The translations under genes and the position numbers were made by a program. Of a DNA stretch of 64,000 bases, positions 36,930 to 44,555 are shown one piece after another. This DNA is from CAIWHR01 sp963713275. Lineage in GTDB: Bacteria; Pseudomonadota; Gammaproteobacteria; Burkholderiales; Casimicrobiaceae. The notes below the pieces were generated by a model. That model saw only the letters and a list, made by a program, of their open reading frames with translations. It was not told where the DNA came from and did not search any database. Position 1 is the first letter of the stretch. Every line of letters begins with the position of its first letter. The stretch lies in assembly GCA_963713275.1 (NCBI GenBank), contig CAVQLG010000013.1:245984-309983 (forward strand). Direction: 5' to 3'.

Positions 36930-37100
36930 CGACGGGGCCCGCCGCAGGCGTGCCCGCGCCCGGCGCTGCGCGAGCCACAGCAGGACGAGCACGGGGCCGA
37001 TGCCCGCAAACAGAAAGAACGCGAGCCCGCCGCGCACGGTGTCGGCGGTGAGCGCCATCGTGCCGATCACGTAGATCCAGGCGAGGAGGACGATGTGCAT
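36867..37100 (-). CDS. Small membrane protein of unknown function (77 residues)
   Basis: MHIVLLAWIYVIGTMALTADTVRGGLAFFLFAGIGPVLVLLWLAQRR gives two membrane helices and an Arg-rich cytoplasmic end. Similar 70-80-residue proteins are scattered through Betaproteobacteria; none has a known role. Its 3' end overlaps the convergent ZIP gene by 63 bp, so the real stop or extent should be treated with some caution, but the membrane part is convincing. Confidence 0.65.
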   Translation of the reverse strand: MHIVLLAWIYVIGTMALTADTVRGGLAFFLFAGIGPVLVLLWLAQRRARARLRRAPSSMLEHEVRGADDGDAQADQR

Positions 37101-37233
37101 GGCGATGGTCGGGGCCCGATTGTGCGCGACGCGACGCTCACGATACCATCGCGGCTTCGTGCGGCGCGCACGGCGGCCCCTGTCTCGCTGCCGAGCCCGC
37201 GCGAACCCCGTCCCCTGCCACCGAGGTCGCCCC

Positions 37234-39045
37234 GTGCCGCCGATGCCGCCGCTGCCGGAAATGCCCCCGCAGTTCGATCTGGCCGAGCGCTTGCGCCAGA
37301 TAGCCGTCGAGTGGGCGACCTGGTGGATGCGACCGACGCTGCAGCCGGCGCGCCCCGATGCCGCCGGCGCCGCGCCGCAGTTCCCGCCGTTCATGGCCGC
37401 GGCGGGGCTGAGCGCCCCGCCCGCGCTCGCGGCGGGAATGCTCGATCCGCGTGCCCTCGCCGAGCTCAACGCCCGCTATCAGCCGCGGCTGCGCAAGCTC
37501 TGGGAAGCCGCCAGCGCGGCGGCCGACCCGGCGCGCGGAACGCCCCCGGCGATCCCCGACGTGGCCGCGGCGCCTGCGGGCGACCGGCGGTTCACGGCGG
37601 CGGAGTGGACCGAGCTTCCCTACTTCGCGCTGGTGAAGCAGAGCTACCTGCTGGCCGCCGAATACCTTGGCGAGCTCGCGGCGCTCGCCCCGCTGCCGCA
37701 GCACGACCGGTACCGGCTCGAGTTCATGACCCGGCAGCTCGTCAACGCGATGGCGCCGACCAACTTCCCGGCGACCAATCCGGAAGTCCTCAAGCGCGCG
37801 GTCGCCACCGAAGGCAAGAGTCTCGTCCAGGGCCTGGAGAACCTCGTGGCCGACGTGCGCAAGGGCCGGATCTCGATGAGCGACGAGTCCGCGTTCGAGG
37901 TCGGACGCAACCTCGCGATAACGCCGGGCAGCGTCGTGTTCCGCAACCAGCTGATCGAACTGATCCAGTACGACGCGACGACGCCGCGCGTCTACCGCCG
38001 GCCGCTGCTCATCGTCCCGCCCTGCATCAACAAGTACTACGTTCTCGACTTGCAGCCGGAGAACTCCTTCGTGCGCTGGGCCGTCGCCCAAGGGCACACC
38101 GTTCTTCTCGTATCGTGGCGCAACATCCCGCCCGAGCTCGGCAAGGTGGGCTGGGACGACTACGTCCAGGAAGCGGTCCTGACGGCGGTCGAAGTGACCC
38201 GCGAGATCTCCGGCAGCGCCACCATCAACACGCTGGGCTTTTGCGTCGGCGGAACGCTGCTGTCCTGCGCGTTGGCCGTGCTCGCGGCCCGGCGCGACCG
38301 CAGCGTGGAGAGCGCGACGCTGCTGACGACCATGCTCGATTTCGCCGAGCCGGGAGACATCGGCGTGTTCACGTCCAAGGAGCTCCTGGCCGCCCGCGAG
38401 CCGGCGCTGCTCAATGGCCAGCGTGTCCACGGCAGCGAACTCGCCGGCGCGTTCGCGAGCCTGCGCGCCAACGAACTCGTGTGGAACTTCGTCATCCACA
38501 ATTACCTCAAGGGCGAGACGCCGCCCGCGTTCGATCTGCTGCACTGGAACGGCGATTCCGCGAATCTGCCCGGACCGATGTACGCGTACTACCTCAAGAA
38601 CCTGTACGTCGAGAACCGGCTGCGCGAGCCCGGTGCGCTGACGATGTCCGGCGAGCCGATCGACCTGTCGCGGATCACGGTGCCAACGTACGTCTATGCG
38701 TCGCGCGAGGATCACATCGTTCCCTGGCGCTCGGCGTACCGGACGACGGCGCTCTTCGGGGGCGACGTCGCCTTCACGCTGGGGGCCTCCGGGCACATCG
38801 CCGGCGTGGTCAACCCGGCCGGGAAGAACCGCCGCAACCACTGGGTCAATCCGCTCGTCACCGACGACCCGGACGACTGGTTCGCGCGCGCGCAGTCGTG
38901 CCCCGGAAGCTGGTGGCCGCACTGGGAGTCGTGGCTCGCCGCGCACGGCGGAGCGACGCAGGCGGCACCGTCGCGCGTCGGCAGCCGCGCACATCCGCCG
39001 CTGGAGCCCGCGCCGGGATCGTATGTCCGGGCCTCGTCCGGCTGA
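37234..39045 (+). CDS. phaC: Class I poly(R)-hydroxyalkanoic acid synthase PhaC
   Basis: PhaC polymerises (R)-3-hydroxyacyl-CoA into polyhydroxyalkanoate on the granule surface. The 603-residue protein has the PhaC N-domain (LPYFALVKQSYLLAAEYL), the lipase-like box GFCVGG with nucleophile Cys337, the aspartate region VYASREDHIVPW and the histidine region TLGASGHIAGVVNP. GTG 37234 follows a GAGGT ribosome site at six bases; ATG 37243 is an alternative. Unlike many class I operons, phaA and phaB do not follow; instead the phasin and phaR genes lie downstream in divergent orientation. Confidence 0.96.
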   Translation: MPPMPPLPEMPPQFDLAERLRQIAVEWATWWMRPTLQPARPDAAGAAPQFPPFMAAAGLSAPPALAAGMLDPRALAELNARYQPRLRKLWEAASAAADPARGTPPAIPDVAAAPAGDRRFTAAEWTELPYFALVKQSYLLAAEYLGELAALAPLPQHDRYRLEFMTRQLVNAMAPTNFPATNPEVLKRAVATEGKSLVQGLENLVADVRKGRISMSDESAFEVGRNLAITPGSVVFRNQLIELIQYDATTPRVYRRPLLIVPPCINKYYVLDLQPENSFVRWAVAQGHTVLLVSWRNIPPELGKVGWDDYVQEAVLTAVEVTREISGSATINTLGFCVGGTLLSCALAVLAARRDRSVESATLLTTMLDFAEPGDIGVFTSKELLAAREPALLNGQRVHGSELAGAFASLRANELVWNFVIHNYLKGETPPAFDLLHWNGDSANLPGPMYAYYLKNLYVENRLREPGALTMSGEPIDLSRITVPTYVYASREDHIVPWRSAYRTTALFGGDVAFTLGASGHIAGVVNPAGKNRRNHWVNPLVTDDPDDWFARAQSCPGSWWPHWESWLAAHGGATQAAPSRVGSRAHPPLEPAPGSYVRASSG

Positions 39046-39140
39046 TGCTTCCGGTGCGCCGGGCAGCGCGGGACGTCGCCCTTGCTTCACGCGGGCACCC
39101 GGCCAGGCCAGGGCAGCCGGAAGTCGTCACGGGGGCGCAC

Positions 39141-39209
39141 CAAAAAAAGCCCCACAGACTGCGCTGTGGGGCCGAGGCTGTATCTTCTAGGAGGAGGATG
39201 AAGATACAG
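39141..39209 (-). ncRNA. Putative anti-Shine-Dalgarno hairpin sRNA, distal copy
   Basis: On the leftward strand a 10-bp perfect stem, CTGTATCTTC/GAAGATACAG (39200-39209 with 39178-39187), closes a 12-base loop with the sequence ATCCTCCTCCTA. Six bases later is a strong Rho-independent terminator ending in seven U. The loop is complementary to Shine-Dalgarno GGAGGA. I found no convincing promoter for this copy, so it may be processed from read-through of the proximal unit 190 bp upstream. Confidence 0.62.
39142..39172 (-). terminator. Rho-independent terminator of the distal sRNA
   Basis: A 9-bp GCCCCACAG/CTGTGGGGC stem (39049-offset positions 39149-39157 and 39164-39172) is followed on the leftward strand by TTTTTTT (39142-39148). 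Confidence 0.85.
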
Positions 39210-39361
39210 AAGGAGACGCCGCATCCCGCACATCCGGCCACTTGTAGGCCACCGAGCCGCGGGCATGGAGCGAATTCTAGGGCGCCGAATTAGACGGCGG
39301 ACTCTAAACGCCGTCGTGGCCGCAGCAGCCTTCGACTTGCGTCACGGCGCGTTTTGGGCGC

Positions 39362-39395
39362 ACAGAAAGAAGCCCCGGCGGTGACGCCGGGGCTT
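39362..39395 (-). terminator. Rho-independent terminator of the proximal sRNA
   Basis: An 11-bp stem, AAGCCCCGGCG/CGCCGGGGCTT (39385-39395 with 39370-39380), with a four-base loop is followed leftward by CTTTCTG. The U-tract is imperfect, so read-through toward the distal unit is likely. Confidence 0.7.
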
Positions 39396-39442
39396 CAACC
39401 TGCATCTTCCAGGAGGAGGGTGAAGATGCAGCAGGATCGCTC
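39362..39442 (-). ncRNA. Putative anti-Shine-Dalgarno hairpin sRNA, proximal copy
   Basis: This is a sibling of the unit at 39141-39209. The stem CTGCATCTTC/GAAGATGCAG (39422-39431 with 39400-39409) closes the loop ACCCTCCTCCTG. The single stem difference from its sibling is compensated on the other arm (C-G for T-A), and the loop core CCTCCTCCT is unchanged. A terminator hairpin follows. A promoter at 39449-39478 predicts a transcript of about 80 nt starting near 39442. It resembles the 'cuckoo' RNAs (for example CcsR of Rhodobacter), which show CCUCCUCCC loops and lie downstream of protein genes. Confidence 0.65.
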
Positions 39443-39448
39443 CCGCTC

Positions 39449-39478
39449 TCTATATCGGCGTGCCCCCAGCCTTTTCAA
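39449..39478 (-). promoter_or_regulatory. Promoter of the proximal sRNA, possibly RpoH-dependent
   Basis: On the leftward strand TTGAAA (39473-39478) is followed after 18 bases by TATAGA (39449-39454), a fair sigma-70 promoter. The full -35 reads CTTGAAA, the sigma-32 consensus, and GCCGATAT 14 bases later partly matches the sigma-32 -10 (CCCCATNT). Stress control is therefore possible. Confidence 0.5.
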
Positions 39479-39589
39479 GGGCCCCGATCGATGCGGGCGG
39501 GGACTCCGTGCGCCAGCCGCCCGTGCCGTCAACGACCAGCAGCGGTCCCGAGTCGGACGCCGGGACCGGCCGGCGGCACCTGTCCGACT

Positions 39590-40141
39590 TCAGGCAGCCC
39601 TGCGACTCGCGGCTGCGCCCGCGCTCCGGGTGGCCTTCGCCGCAGCGGCGCGCACGCCTGCGTCGGCAAGGTTCACCACCTCCTTGGTCGCCTTGCTGAA
39701 CTGGTCGAACGCGGCCGTCGACGCGGAAAACGTCGACTTGAAGGCGTTGACGGCGGCCTCGGAGCCCACGGGAGCCGCCTTGCTGGCCTTGTCGACCCAA
39801 GCAGCGACGCCCTTCGTGTAGTCTGCCCACGCGTCCTCGGCGAGCGCGGCATACTGCGCCTGTGCTGCGGAGGCAAGCTCGTAGAGGTCCTTCGAGTACG
39901 TCATCGCGGCCTGCAGGCTCGACTCGGCCAACTTCGCTCGCAGCGCCAGCAGCTCGGGCATCTCCTTGACTGCCGCGACCGCCTGTGCGCTCTCGACCCC
40001 CTGCACCACCGCGGCCTTTGCGGCGACCAGGTGCATCTTGGCGAGCTTCTCCGCGTTCTCGATCGCCAGCGAGGCCGCCTTCCCGGCCTGTGCGACATGC
40101 GTCCTGTTCAGTTCGGCGAGCTCTTCGACTGCGTTGTACAT
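39590..40141 (-). CDS. phaP: Phasin (PhaP family)
   Basis: Phasins coat polyhydroxyalkanoate granules. The 183-residue, Ala/Lys-rich, cysteine-free helical protein begins MYNAVEELAELNRTHVAQAGKAASLAIENAEKLAK and matches the Phasin_2 domain, including QAVAAVKEMPELLALRAKL and a helical FDQFSKATKEVVNLADAG near the end. ATG 40141 follows AAGGAGA. The promoter, a PhaR-type palindrome over the predicted start point, and divergence from phaR fit the known PhaR-controlled phasin circuit. Two small-RNA-like units lie downstream on the same strand. Confidence 0.93.
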   Translation of the reverse strand: MYNAVEELAELNRTHVAQAGKAASLAIENAEKLAKMHLVAAKAAVVQGVESAQAVAAVKEMPELLALRAKLAESSLQAAMTYSKDLYELASAAQAQYAALAEDAWADYTKGVAAWVDKASKAAPVGSEAAVNAFKSTFSASTAAFDQFSKATKEVVNLADAGVRAAAAKATRSAGAAASRRAA

Positions 40142-40182
40142 GGCGTCTCCTTGACGTTGCGACGATGCGTTGGACGGCGGCC

Positions 40183-40199
40183 CGAGGCGATTCGCCTCG
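40183..40199. promoter_or_regulatory. Perfect 17-bp palindrome in the phasin leader
   Basis: CGAGGCGA-T-TCGCCTCG has perfect 8-bp arms and sits in the phasin 5' untranslated region, about 42 bp before the ATG. It could be an operator or an mRNA hairpin; no U-tract follows. Confidence 0.4.
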
Positions 40200-40252
40200 C
40201 CTGCGCCTGTGGTGTCGTGCCCGTGCCGAGGCTTGGATCGGGCCACCCGGTA

Positions 40253-40267
40253 TGCTGCACTGCAGCA
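40253..40267. promoter_or_regulatory. PhaR-type operator overlapping the phasin transcription start
   Basis: TGCTGCACTGCAGCA is a perfect palindrome containing CTGC-N3-GCAG. Paracoccus PhaR is known to bind CTGC-N(3-4)-GCAG sequences. The site covers the predicted +1 of phaP, as expected for repression. Confidence 0.7.
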
Positions 40268-40272
40268 AACCA

Positions 40273-40302
40273 ATCTTAGGAGCGCCGTAACTGCGCTGTC
40301 AA
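40273..40302 (-). promoter_or_regulatory. Sigma-70 promoter of the phasin gene
   Basis: TTGACA (40297-40302) and TAAGAT (40273-40278) are separated by 18 bases on the leftward strand. The predicted start lies near 40266, inside the operator-like palindrome. Confidence 0.65.
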
Positions 40303-40324
40303 GCGGTTTTGTGCATCGCACAAT

Positions 40325-40341
40325 GGTCAGGCCACCTGACC
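40325..40341. promoter_or_regulatory. Palindrome GGTCAGG-CCA-CCTGACC upstream of phaR
   Basis: Seven-base perfect arms lie between the phasin promoter and phaR. A lone GGTCAGG half site recurs at 40368-40374, close to a TACAAT (40378-40383) that may be the phaR -10. It may be a second regulator's site; its identity is unknown. Confidence 0.4.
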
Positions 40342-40410
40342 GCTTTTCGATTTCGGAACTCCCGCCGGTCAGGGGTTTACAATGCGGCAATCGACGCTGA
40401 GGAGGAGACC

Positions 40411-40980
40411 ATGAGCGACACGCCGCGGATGATCAAGAAATACCCCAACCGCCGGCTCTACGATACGGTCGACAGCGGCTATATCACGCTCGCCGACGTC
40501 AAGCGGATGGTGCTGGAGAACATCGACTTCCAGGTGGTCGACGCCAAGTCCGGCGACGATCTCACGCGCTCCATCCTGCTGCAGATCATCCTCGAGGAAG
40601 AGTCGGGCGGCGTGCCGATGTTCAGTTCGGAGATGCTGGCGCAGATGATCCGCTTCTACGGCACTGCGCAGCAGACGATGATGGGCACGTACATGGAGCA
40701 GAACGTCAAGGCGTTCCTCGGCATCCAGAAGAAGCTGCAGGAGCAGGCCAAGCACCTGTACGGCGACAAGCTGCTGTTCACTCCGGAACTGTGGAAGCAG
40801 TTCATGCAGATGCAGGCGCCCGCGTTGCAGGGAATGCTCGGCAACTACCTGGAGCAGAGCGCCCGGTTGTTCATGGACATGCAACAGCGGATGCAGGATC
40901 AGACGCGCGGGATACTCTCGGCGTTCCCGTTCCCCAACTTCGCTGCCCCGCAGCAAACAGGCGCCGAGGATGCGAAGTAG
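40411..40980 (+). CDS. phaR: Polyhydroxyalkanoate synthesis repressor PhaR
   Basis: PhaR binds DNA and PHA: it represses phasin genes until nascent polymer titrates it. The 189-residue protein opens with the highly conserved DNA-binding domain IKKYPNRRLYDTVDSGYITLADVKRMV, followed by the PHB_acc regions (VVDAKSGDDLTRSILLQII; RFYGTAQQTMMGTYMEQNV). The C-terminal part is Met/Gln-rich and suited to granule binding. The start follows GAGGAGGAG at three bases. Matching operator-type palindromes lie on both sides of the gene. Confidence 0.95.
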   Translation: MSDTPRMIKKYPNRRLYDTVDSGYITLADVKRMVLENIDFQVVDAKSGDDLTRSILLQIILEEESGGVPMFSSEMLAQMIRFYGTAQQTMMGTYMEQNVKAFLGIQKKLQEQAKHLYGDKLLFTPELWKQFMQMQAPALQGMLGNYLEQSARLFMDMQQRMQDQTRGILSAFPFPNFAAPQQTGAEDAK

Positions 40981-41028
40981 CCCGATCGACGCGAAGCAGC
41001 GCATCGACCCTGACCCCCCGGTCATGTT

Positions 41029-41043
41029 TGCTGCGATGCAGCA
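41029..41043. promoter_or_regulatory. Second PhaR-type palindrome, downstream of phaR
   Basis: TGCTGCGATGCAGCA repeats the CTGC-N3-GCAG arrangement of the phasin operator with identical arms and a different spacer. It lies 49 bp after the phaR stop and 143 bp before rimO. It may control rimO or an unseen transcript, or act with the first site by looping. Confidence 0.5.
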
Positions 41044-41186
41044 TCCTTAACCCTGGTGCGTCCGGGTCGAGTTTTGCTGCGCCGCGTGATCGACGATAGC
41101 GCCCTGCCTCCGCTCGCGCCGCCCCGGGTCGTGATCGGCGCCTGCGGCGAAGCGTCGATCGCTCCGGGGGCTGCCGCCCCCTCGCC

Positions 41187-42584
41187 ATGACGCGTCGAAC
41201 CGCCAAGCCGCCCTCCCCTGTCGCCCGGCGCGCGCCGTCGCGGGAACCGCGCGTCGGGTTCGTTTCGCTGGGGTGCCCCAAAGCGCTCGTCGACTCGGAG
41301 CAGATCCTCACCCGACTGCGCGCCGAGGGCTACGTGGTCGCCCCCTCGTACGCCGGCGCCGACCTCGTTGTCGTCAACACCTGCGGCTTCATCGACGCGG
41401 CCGTCGCCGAATCGCTCGATGCGATCGGCGAAGCGCTCGCCGAGAACGGCAAGGTCATCGTCACCGGCTGCCTGGGGGCGAAGGACGAGGGCGCGTTCGT
41501 TCGCGCGGCGCACCCGCGCGTACTCGCAGTGACCGGCCCGCACGCGGCGTCCGCGGTGATGGACGCCGTGCACGCGCACCTGCCCAAGCCGCACGACCCC
41601 TACGCCGACCTCCTGCCGCCACAGGGCGTCAAGCTCACGCCCCGGCACTACGCGTACGTCAAGATCAGCGAGGGCTGCAACCACCGCTGCACCTTCTGCA
41701 TCATCCCGGCGATGCGCGGCGACCTCGTGAGCCGCCCCGTCGGCGAGGTGCTCGGCGAAGCGTCGAGGCTGTTCGCGGCCGGGGTCAAGGAGCTGCTGGT
41801 GATCTCGCAGGACACGAGTGCCTACGGCGTCGACGTTCGCTATCGGACCGGCTTCTGGGACGGGCGACCGGTCAAGACGCAAATGCTCGGGCTCGTCACC
41901 GTGCTCGACGCGCTGGCACGCGCGAACGGCGCCTGGGTGCGGCTCCACTACGTCTATCCGTACCCGCACGTCGACGATGTCGTGGAGCGCATGGCGACCG
42001 ATCCGGCGCAAGGCGGCCTTCTCCCCTACCTCGACGTTCCGTTCCAGCACGCGAGCCCGCGCATTCTCACGCTCATGAAGCGCCCGGCCAACACCGAGGG
42101 CACGCTGCGCCGGATCGAGGCGTGGCGGCGTGCGCGCCCCGACCTCACGATCCGCAGCACGTTCATCGTCGGCTTTCCCGGCGAGACCGAACGCGAATTC
42201 GAGGCGCTGCTCGCGTTCCTGGAAGCGGCGCAACTCGACCGGGTGGGCTGCTTCGGCTATTCGCCGGTCGAGGGCGCAGCCGCCAACGCCCTGCCCGGGG
42301 CCGTGGCCGACGAGGTCAAGGAGGAGCGGCGCGCACGCTTCATGGCCGCCCAGGCGCGAATCAGCGCCCGCCGCCTCGCGCAGAAGGTCGGCGCGCAGAT
42401 GACGGTGTTGGTCGACGGCCACTGTGCCGACGGCGCGGCCGTCGCGCGCTCGGCCGCCGACGCCCCGGAAATCGACGGCGTCGTCCGCGTCCGGCGGGGC
42501 GCCGCGGTGCCGGTCGGTCGATTTGCGCGCGTCACGGTCACCGGCAGCGACCTGCACGATCTCGACGCCGAGGTCGCTGGCTGA
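41187..42584 (+). CDS. rimO: Ribosomal protein S12 methylthiotransferase RimO
   Basis: RimO is a radical-SAM enzyme that methylthiolates Asp88 of ribosomal protein S12. The 465-residue protein has the N-terminal UPF0004 domain with cysteines C30 (SLGCPK), C66 (NTCGF) and C95 (TGCLG) for the auxiliary cluster. The radical-SAM motif CNHRCTFC (C164, C168, C171) is followed by MRGDLVSRP, and a C-terminal TRAM domain closes the protein. The sequence SLGCPKALVDSE marks it as RimO rather than MiaB. Confidence 0.96.
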   Translation: MTRRTAKPPSPVARRAPSREPRVGFVSLGCPKALVDSEQILTRLRAEGYVVAPSYAGADLVVVNTCGFIDAAVAESLDAIGEALAENGKVIVTGCLGAKDEGAFVRAAHPRVLAVTGPHAASAVMDAVHAHLPKPHDPYADLLPPQGVKLTPRHYAYVKISEGCNHRCTFCIIPAMRGDLVSRPVGEVLGEASRLFAAGVKELLVISQDTSAYGVDVRYRTGFWDGRPVKTQMLGLVTVLDALARANGAWVRLHYVYPYPHVDDVVERMATDPAQGGLLPYLDVPFQHASPRILTLMKRPANTEGTLRRIEAWRRARPDLTIRSTFIVGFPGETEREFEALLAFLEAAQLDRVGCFGYSPVEGAAANALPGAVADEVKEERRARFMAAQARISARRLAQKVGAQMTVLVDGHCADGAAVARSAADAPEIDGVVRVRRGAAVPVGRFARVTVTGSDLHDLDAEVAG

Positions 42585-42644
42585 ACACCCAGGACAGCGC
42601 GAAGCGGCCGCTGTGCGCACGGCAAGACCCGGAGCGGCCCTCGC

Positions 42645-43370
42645 TTACCGCCGCAGCACGTCGTCGATGCGCGCGAGGATGCCGCGCAGGATGTTGACTT
42701 CCTGCTGCTCCAGCCCCGCGCGCGCAAACAGCCGCCGCAGCCGAGGCAGCAGCCGACGCGGCAGCCGTGGGTTGAGGAAGCGCATGTCGCAAAGCGTCCG
42801 CGCGGCATGAGCGTCGAGCGCGGCGATCTCGTCCACCGTCGCCGGCGCGAAGCGCGGCGCCTGCCACACTTCGCCGCCGGACGCCGCGACCCGCAAGTCG
42901 TAGCAGGCGACCTGCACGGCCGCGGCGAGATTCAGCGAGGCGTAGTCCGGATTGGCCGGAATCGTGGCCACGATGCCGCACCGCGCGAGCTCGTCGTTGG
43001 ACAGGCCCGACATCTCGGTTCCGAAGACCAGCGCGACGTCGCCGTTGCCCGCATGGGCGAGCGCGCTCACCGCAGCCTCGCGCATCGGCAGCACGCGACC
43101 CGCGAACTCGCGGCGCCGCGCGGACAGGCCGATCGCGAGCGCGCAGCCTTCGATCGCCTCGTCGAGCGAGGCGACGACGCGTGCACGCTCGAGCACCCGC
43201 AGCGCCCCGGCCGCGCGCGCCTGCGCGGCCTCATCGGGAAAGCGGCGCGGATTGACAAGCACGAGCCTATCGAGCCCCATCGTCAGCATCGCCCGCGCCG
43301 CGGCCCCGATGTTTCCAGGGTGGCTGGTCGCGACCAGGACGATGCGGATCGACGCGAGCGCGGGGTTCAT
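42645..43370 (-). CDS. trmJ: tRNA (cytidine/uridine-2'-O)-methyltransferase TrmJ
   Basis: TrmJ methylates the 2'-O of nucleotide 32 in the tRNA anticodon loop. The 241-residue SPOUT protein has IRIVLVATSHPGNIGAAARAM near the start and the knotted SAM site at VALVFGTEMSGLSNDEL and IPANPDYASLNLAAAVQV. The C-terminal extension (RLFARAGLEQQEVNILRGIL) separates TrmJ from TrmL. ATG 43370 is chosen. It diverges from suhB, a neighbour order common in Proteobacteria. Confidence 0.94.
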   Translation of the reverse strand: MNPALASIRIVLVATSHPGNIGAAARAMLTMGLDRLVLVNPRRFPDEAAQARAAGALRVLERARVVASLDEAIEGCALAIGLSARRREFAGRVLPMREAAVSALAHAGNGDVALVFGTEMSGLSNDELARCGIVATIPANPDYASLNLAAAVQVACYDLRVAASGGEVWQAPRFAPATVDEIAALDAHAARTLCDMRFLNPRLPRRLLPRLRRLFARAGLEQQEVNILRGILARIDDVLRR

Positions 43371-43470
43371 CGTGCGGCGGAATGCGCGGTCGGCGGCGTA
43401 CAATGAAACATTCGCTCGCTCAAGCCCCGTGGCACGCCGAAGCCGCCGTCCGGGGCAGGACAACCCGACC

Positions 43471-44310
43471 ATGCATCCGATGCTCACGATCGCGGTCAAG
43501 GCTGCGCGCCGCGCCGGCAACATCATCAACCGCGGCGCGCGCGAACTCGACCTCTTGACGGTGACGGTCAAGGGGCCGAAGGATTTCGTCAGCGAGGTCG
43601 ACCGGGCGGCGGAGAGCGCGATCGTCGAAACGCTGCTCGACGCCTATCCGGATCACGCGATTCTAGCAGAGGAGGGGACGGCCAAAGGCGCGAACGCCGA
43701 AGCGGAGAACGTCTGGATCATCGACCCGCTCGACGGGACGACCAATTTCCTGCACGGGTTTCCGCAGTACTGCGTGTCGATCGCGCTGGCGCATCGCGGT
43801 CAGGTGACGCAGGGCGTGATCTACGACCCCGTGCGCAACGACCTGTTCACGGCGAGCCGCGGTCGTGGCGCGTACCTCAACGAGCGGCGCATCCGTGTTT
43901 CCCGCAGGCAGCACTTGCGCGAATGCCTGATCGGCACCGGTTTCCCGTTCCGCGACGGCAGCTATCTCGACACGTACCTGCGAATGATGCGCACCATGAT
44001 CCAGCAGACTGCGGGATTGCGCCGCCCCGGTGCGGCGGCGCTCGATCTTGCGTACGTCGCGGCGGGGTTCTACGACGGCTTCTGGGAGGTCGGCCTCAAC
44101 CCCTGGGACGTCGCCGCCGGCAGCCTGCTCGTCCAGGAGGCGGGCGGGCTGATCGGCGACCTCGCGGGCGAGGGCGATTTCCTGCATGCCGGGCAGGTGA
44201 TCGCGGGCAATCCGCGGATCTTCGCGCAGATGGTGAACACGTTGGCGCCGTTCCGCGACGAACTCAGCCGCCAGCGCGCGATGAGCCCGGCGCACCCGTC
44301 GGCCGACTGA
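43471..44310 (+). CDS. suhB: Inositol-1-monophosphatase SuhB
   Basis: The 279-residue enzyme belongs to the Li-sensitive, Mg-dependent phosphatase family. In E. coli SuhB also acts in rRNA transcription antitermination. Metal-site motifs AEEGT, WIIDPLDGTTNFLHG and the later WEVGLNPWDVAAGSLLVQEAGG are all present. The start is ATG 43471; the longer frame upstream is antisense to trmJ. Confidence 0.95.
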   Translation: MHPMLTIAVKAARRAGNIINRGARELDLLTVTVKGPKDFVSEVDRAAESAIVETLLDAYPDHAILAEEGTAKGANAEAENVWIIDPLDGTTNFLHGFPQYCVSIALAHRGQVTQGVIYDPVRNDLFTASRGRGAYLNERRIRVSRRQHLRECLIGTGFPFRDGSYLDTYLRMMRTMIQQTAGLRRPGAAALDLAYVAAGFYDGFWEVGLNPWDVAAGSLLVQEAGGLIGDLAGEGDFLHAGQVIAGNPRIFAQMVNTLAPFRDELSRQRAMSPAHPSAD

Positions 44311-44555
44311 CGGGCACGGTGCGGCGCGACGCACCTGGGGACCGGACGCCGCGACCGGGCCGCGACCGGGCCGCGACCGGGGCCGACGGGCTCGCGCCGG
44401 CGAAGGTCCGCGGTCGGCCTGCCCGACACCTCGCGCAGGACGCAGCGTGGGGCGACGGGCGAACACCTCCCTCAAGCGCGATGGCATTATCCTTGCACGC
44501 GAAACTTCGGTTCCACCACCCGCGATGGAATCGTCCGCGTTCGAAGGAGCCTGCT

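Noticed and set aside
37138..39090. 650-codon open frame antisense to phaC
   Set aside because: High-GC codon use of phaC leaves the opposite strand open; the translation is Arg/Glu/Val-rich noise.
39178..39209. Reading the sRNA loops on the plus strand (AGGAGGAGG) as CsrA-binding sites
   Set aside because: The terminators and the promoter lie on the minus strand, so the transcribed loops are CCUCCUCCU, not GGA repeats.
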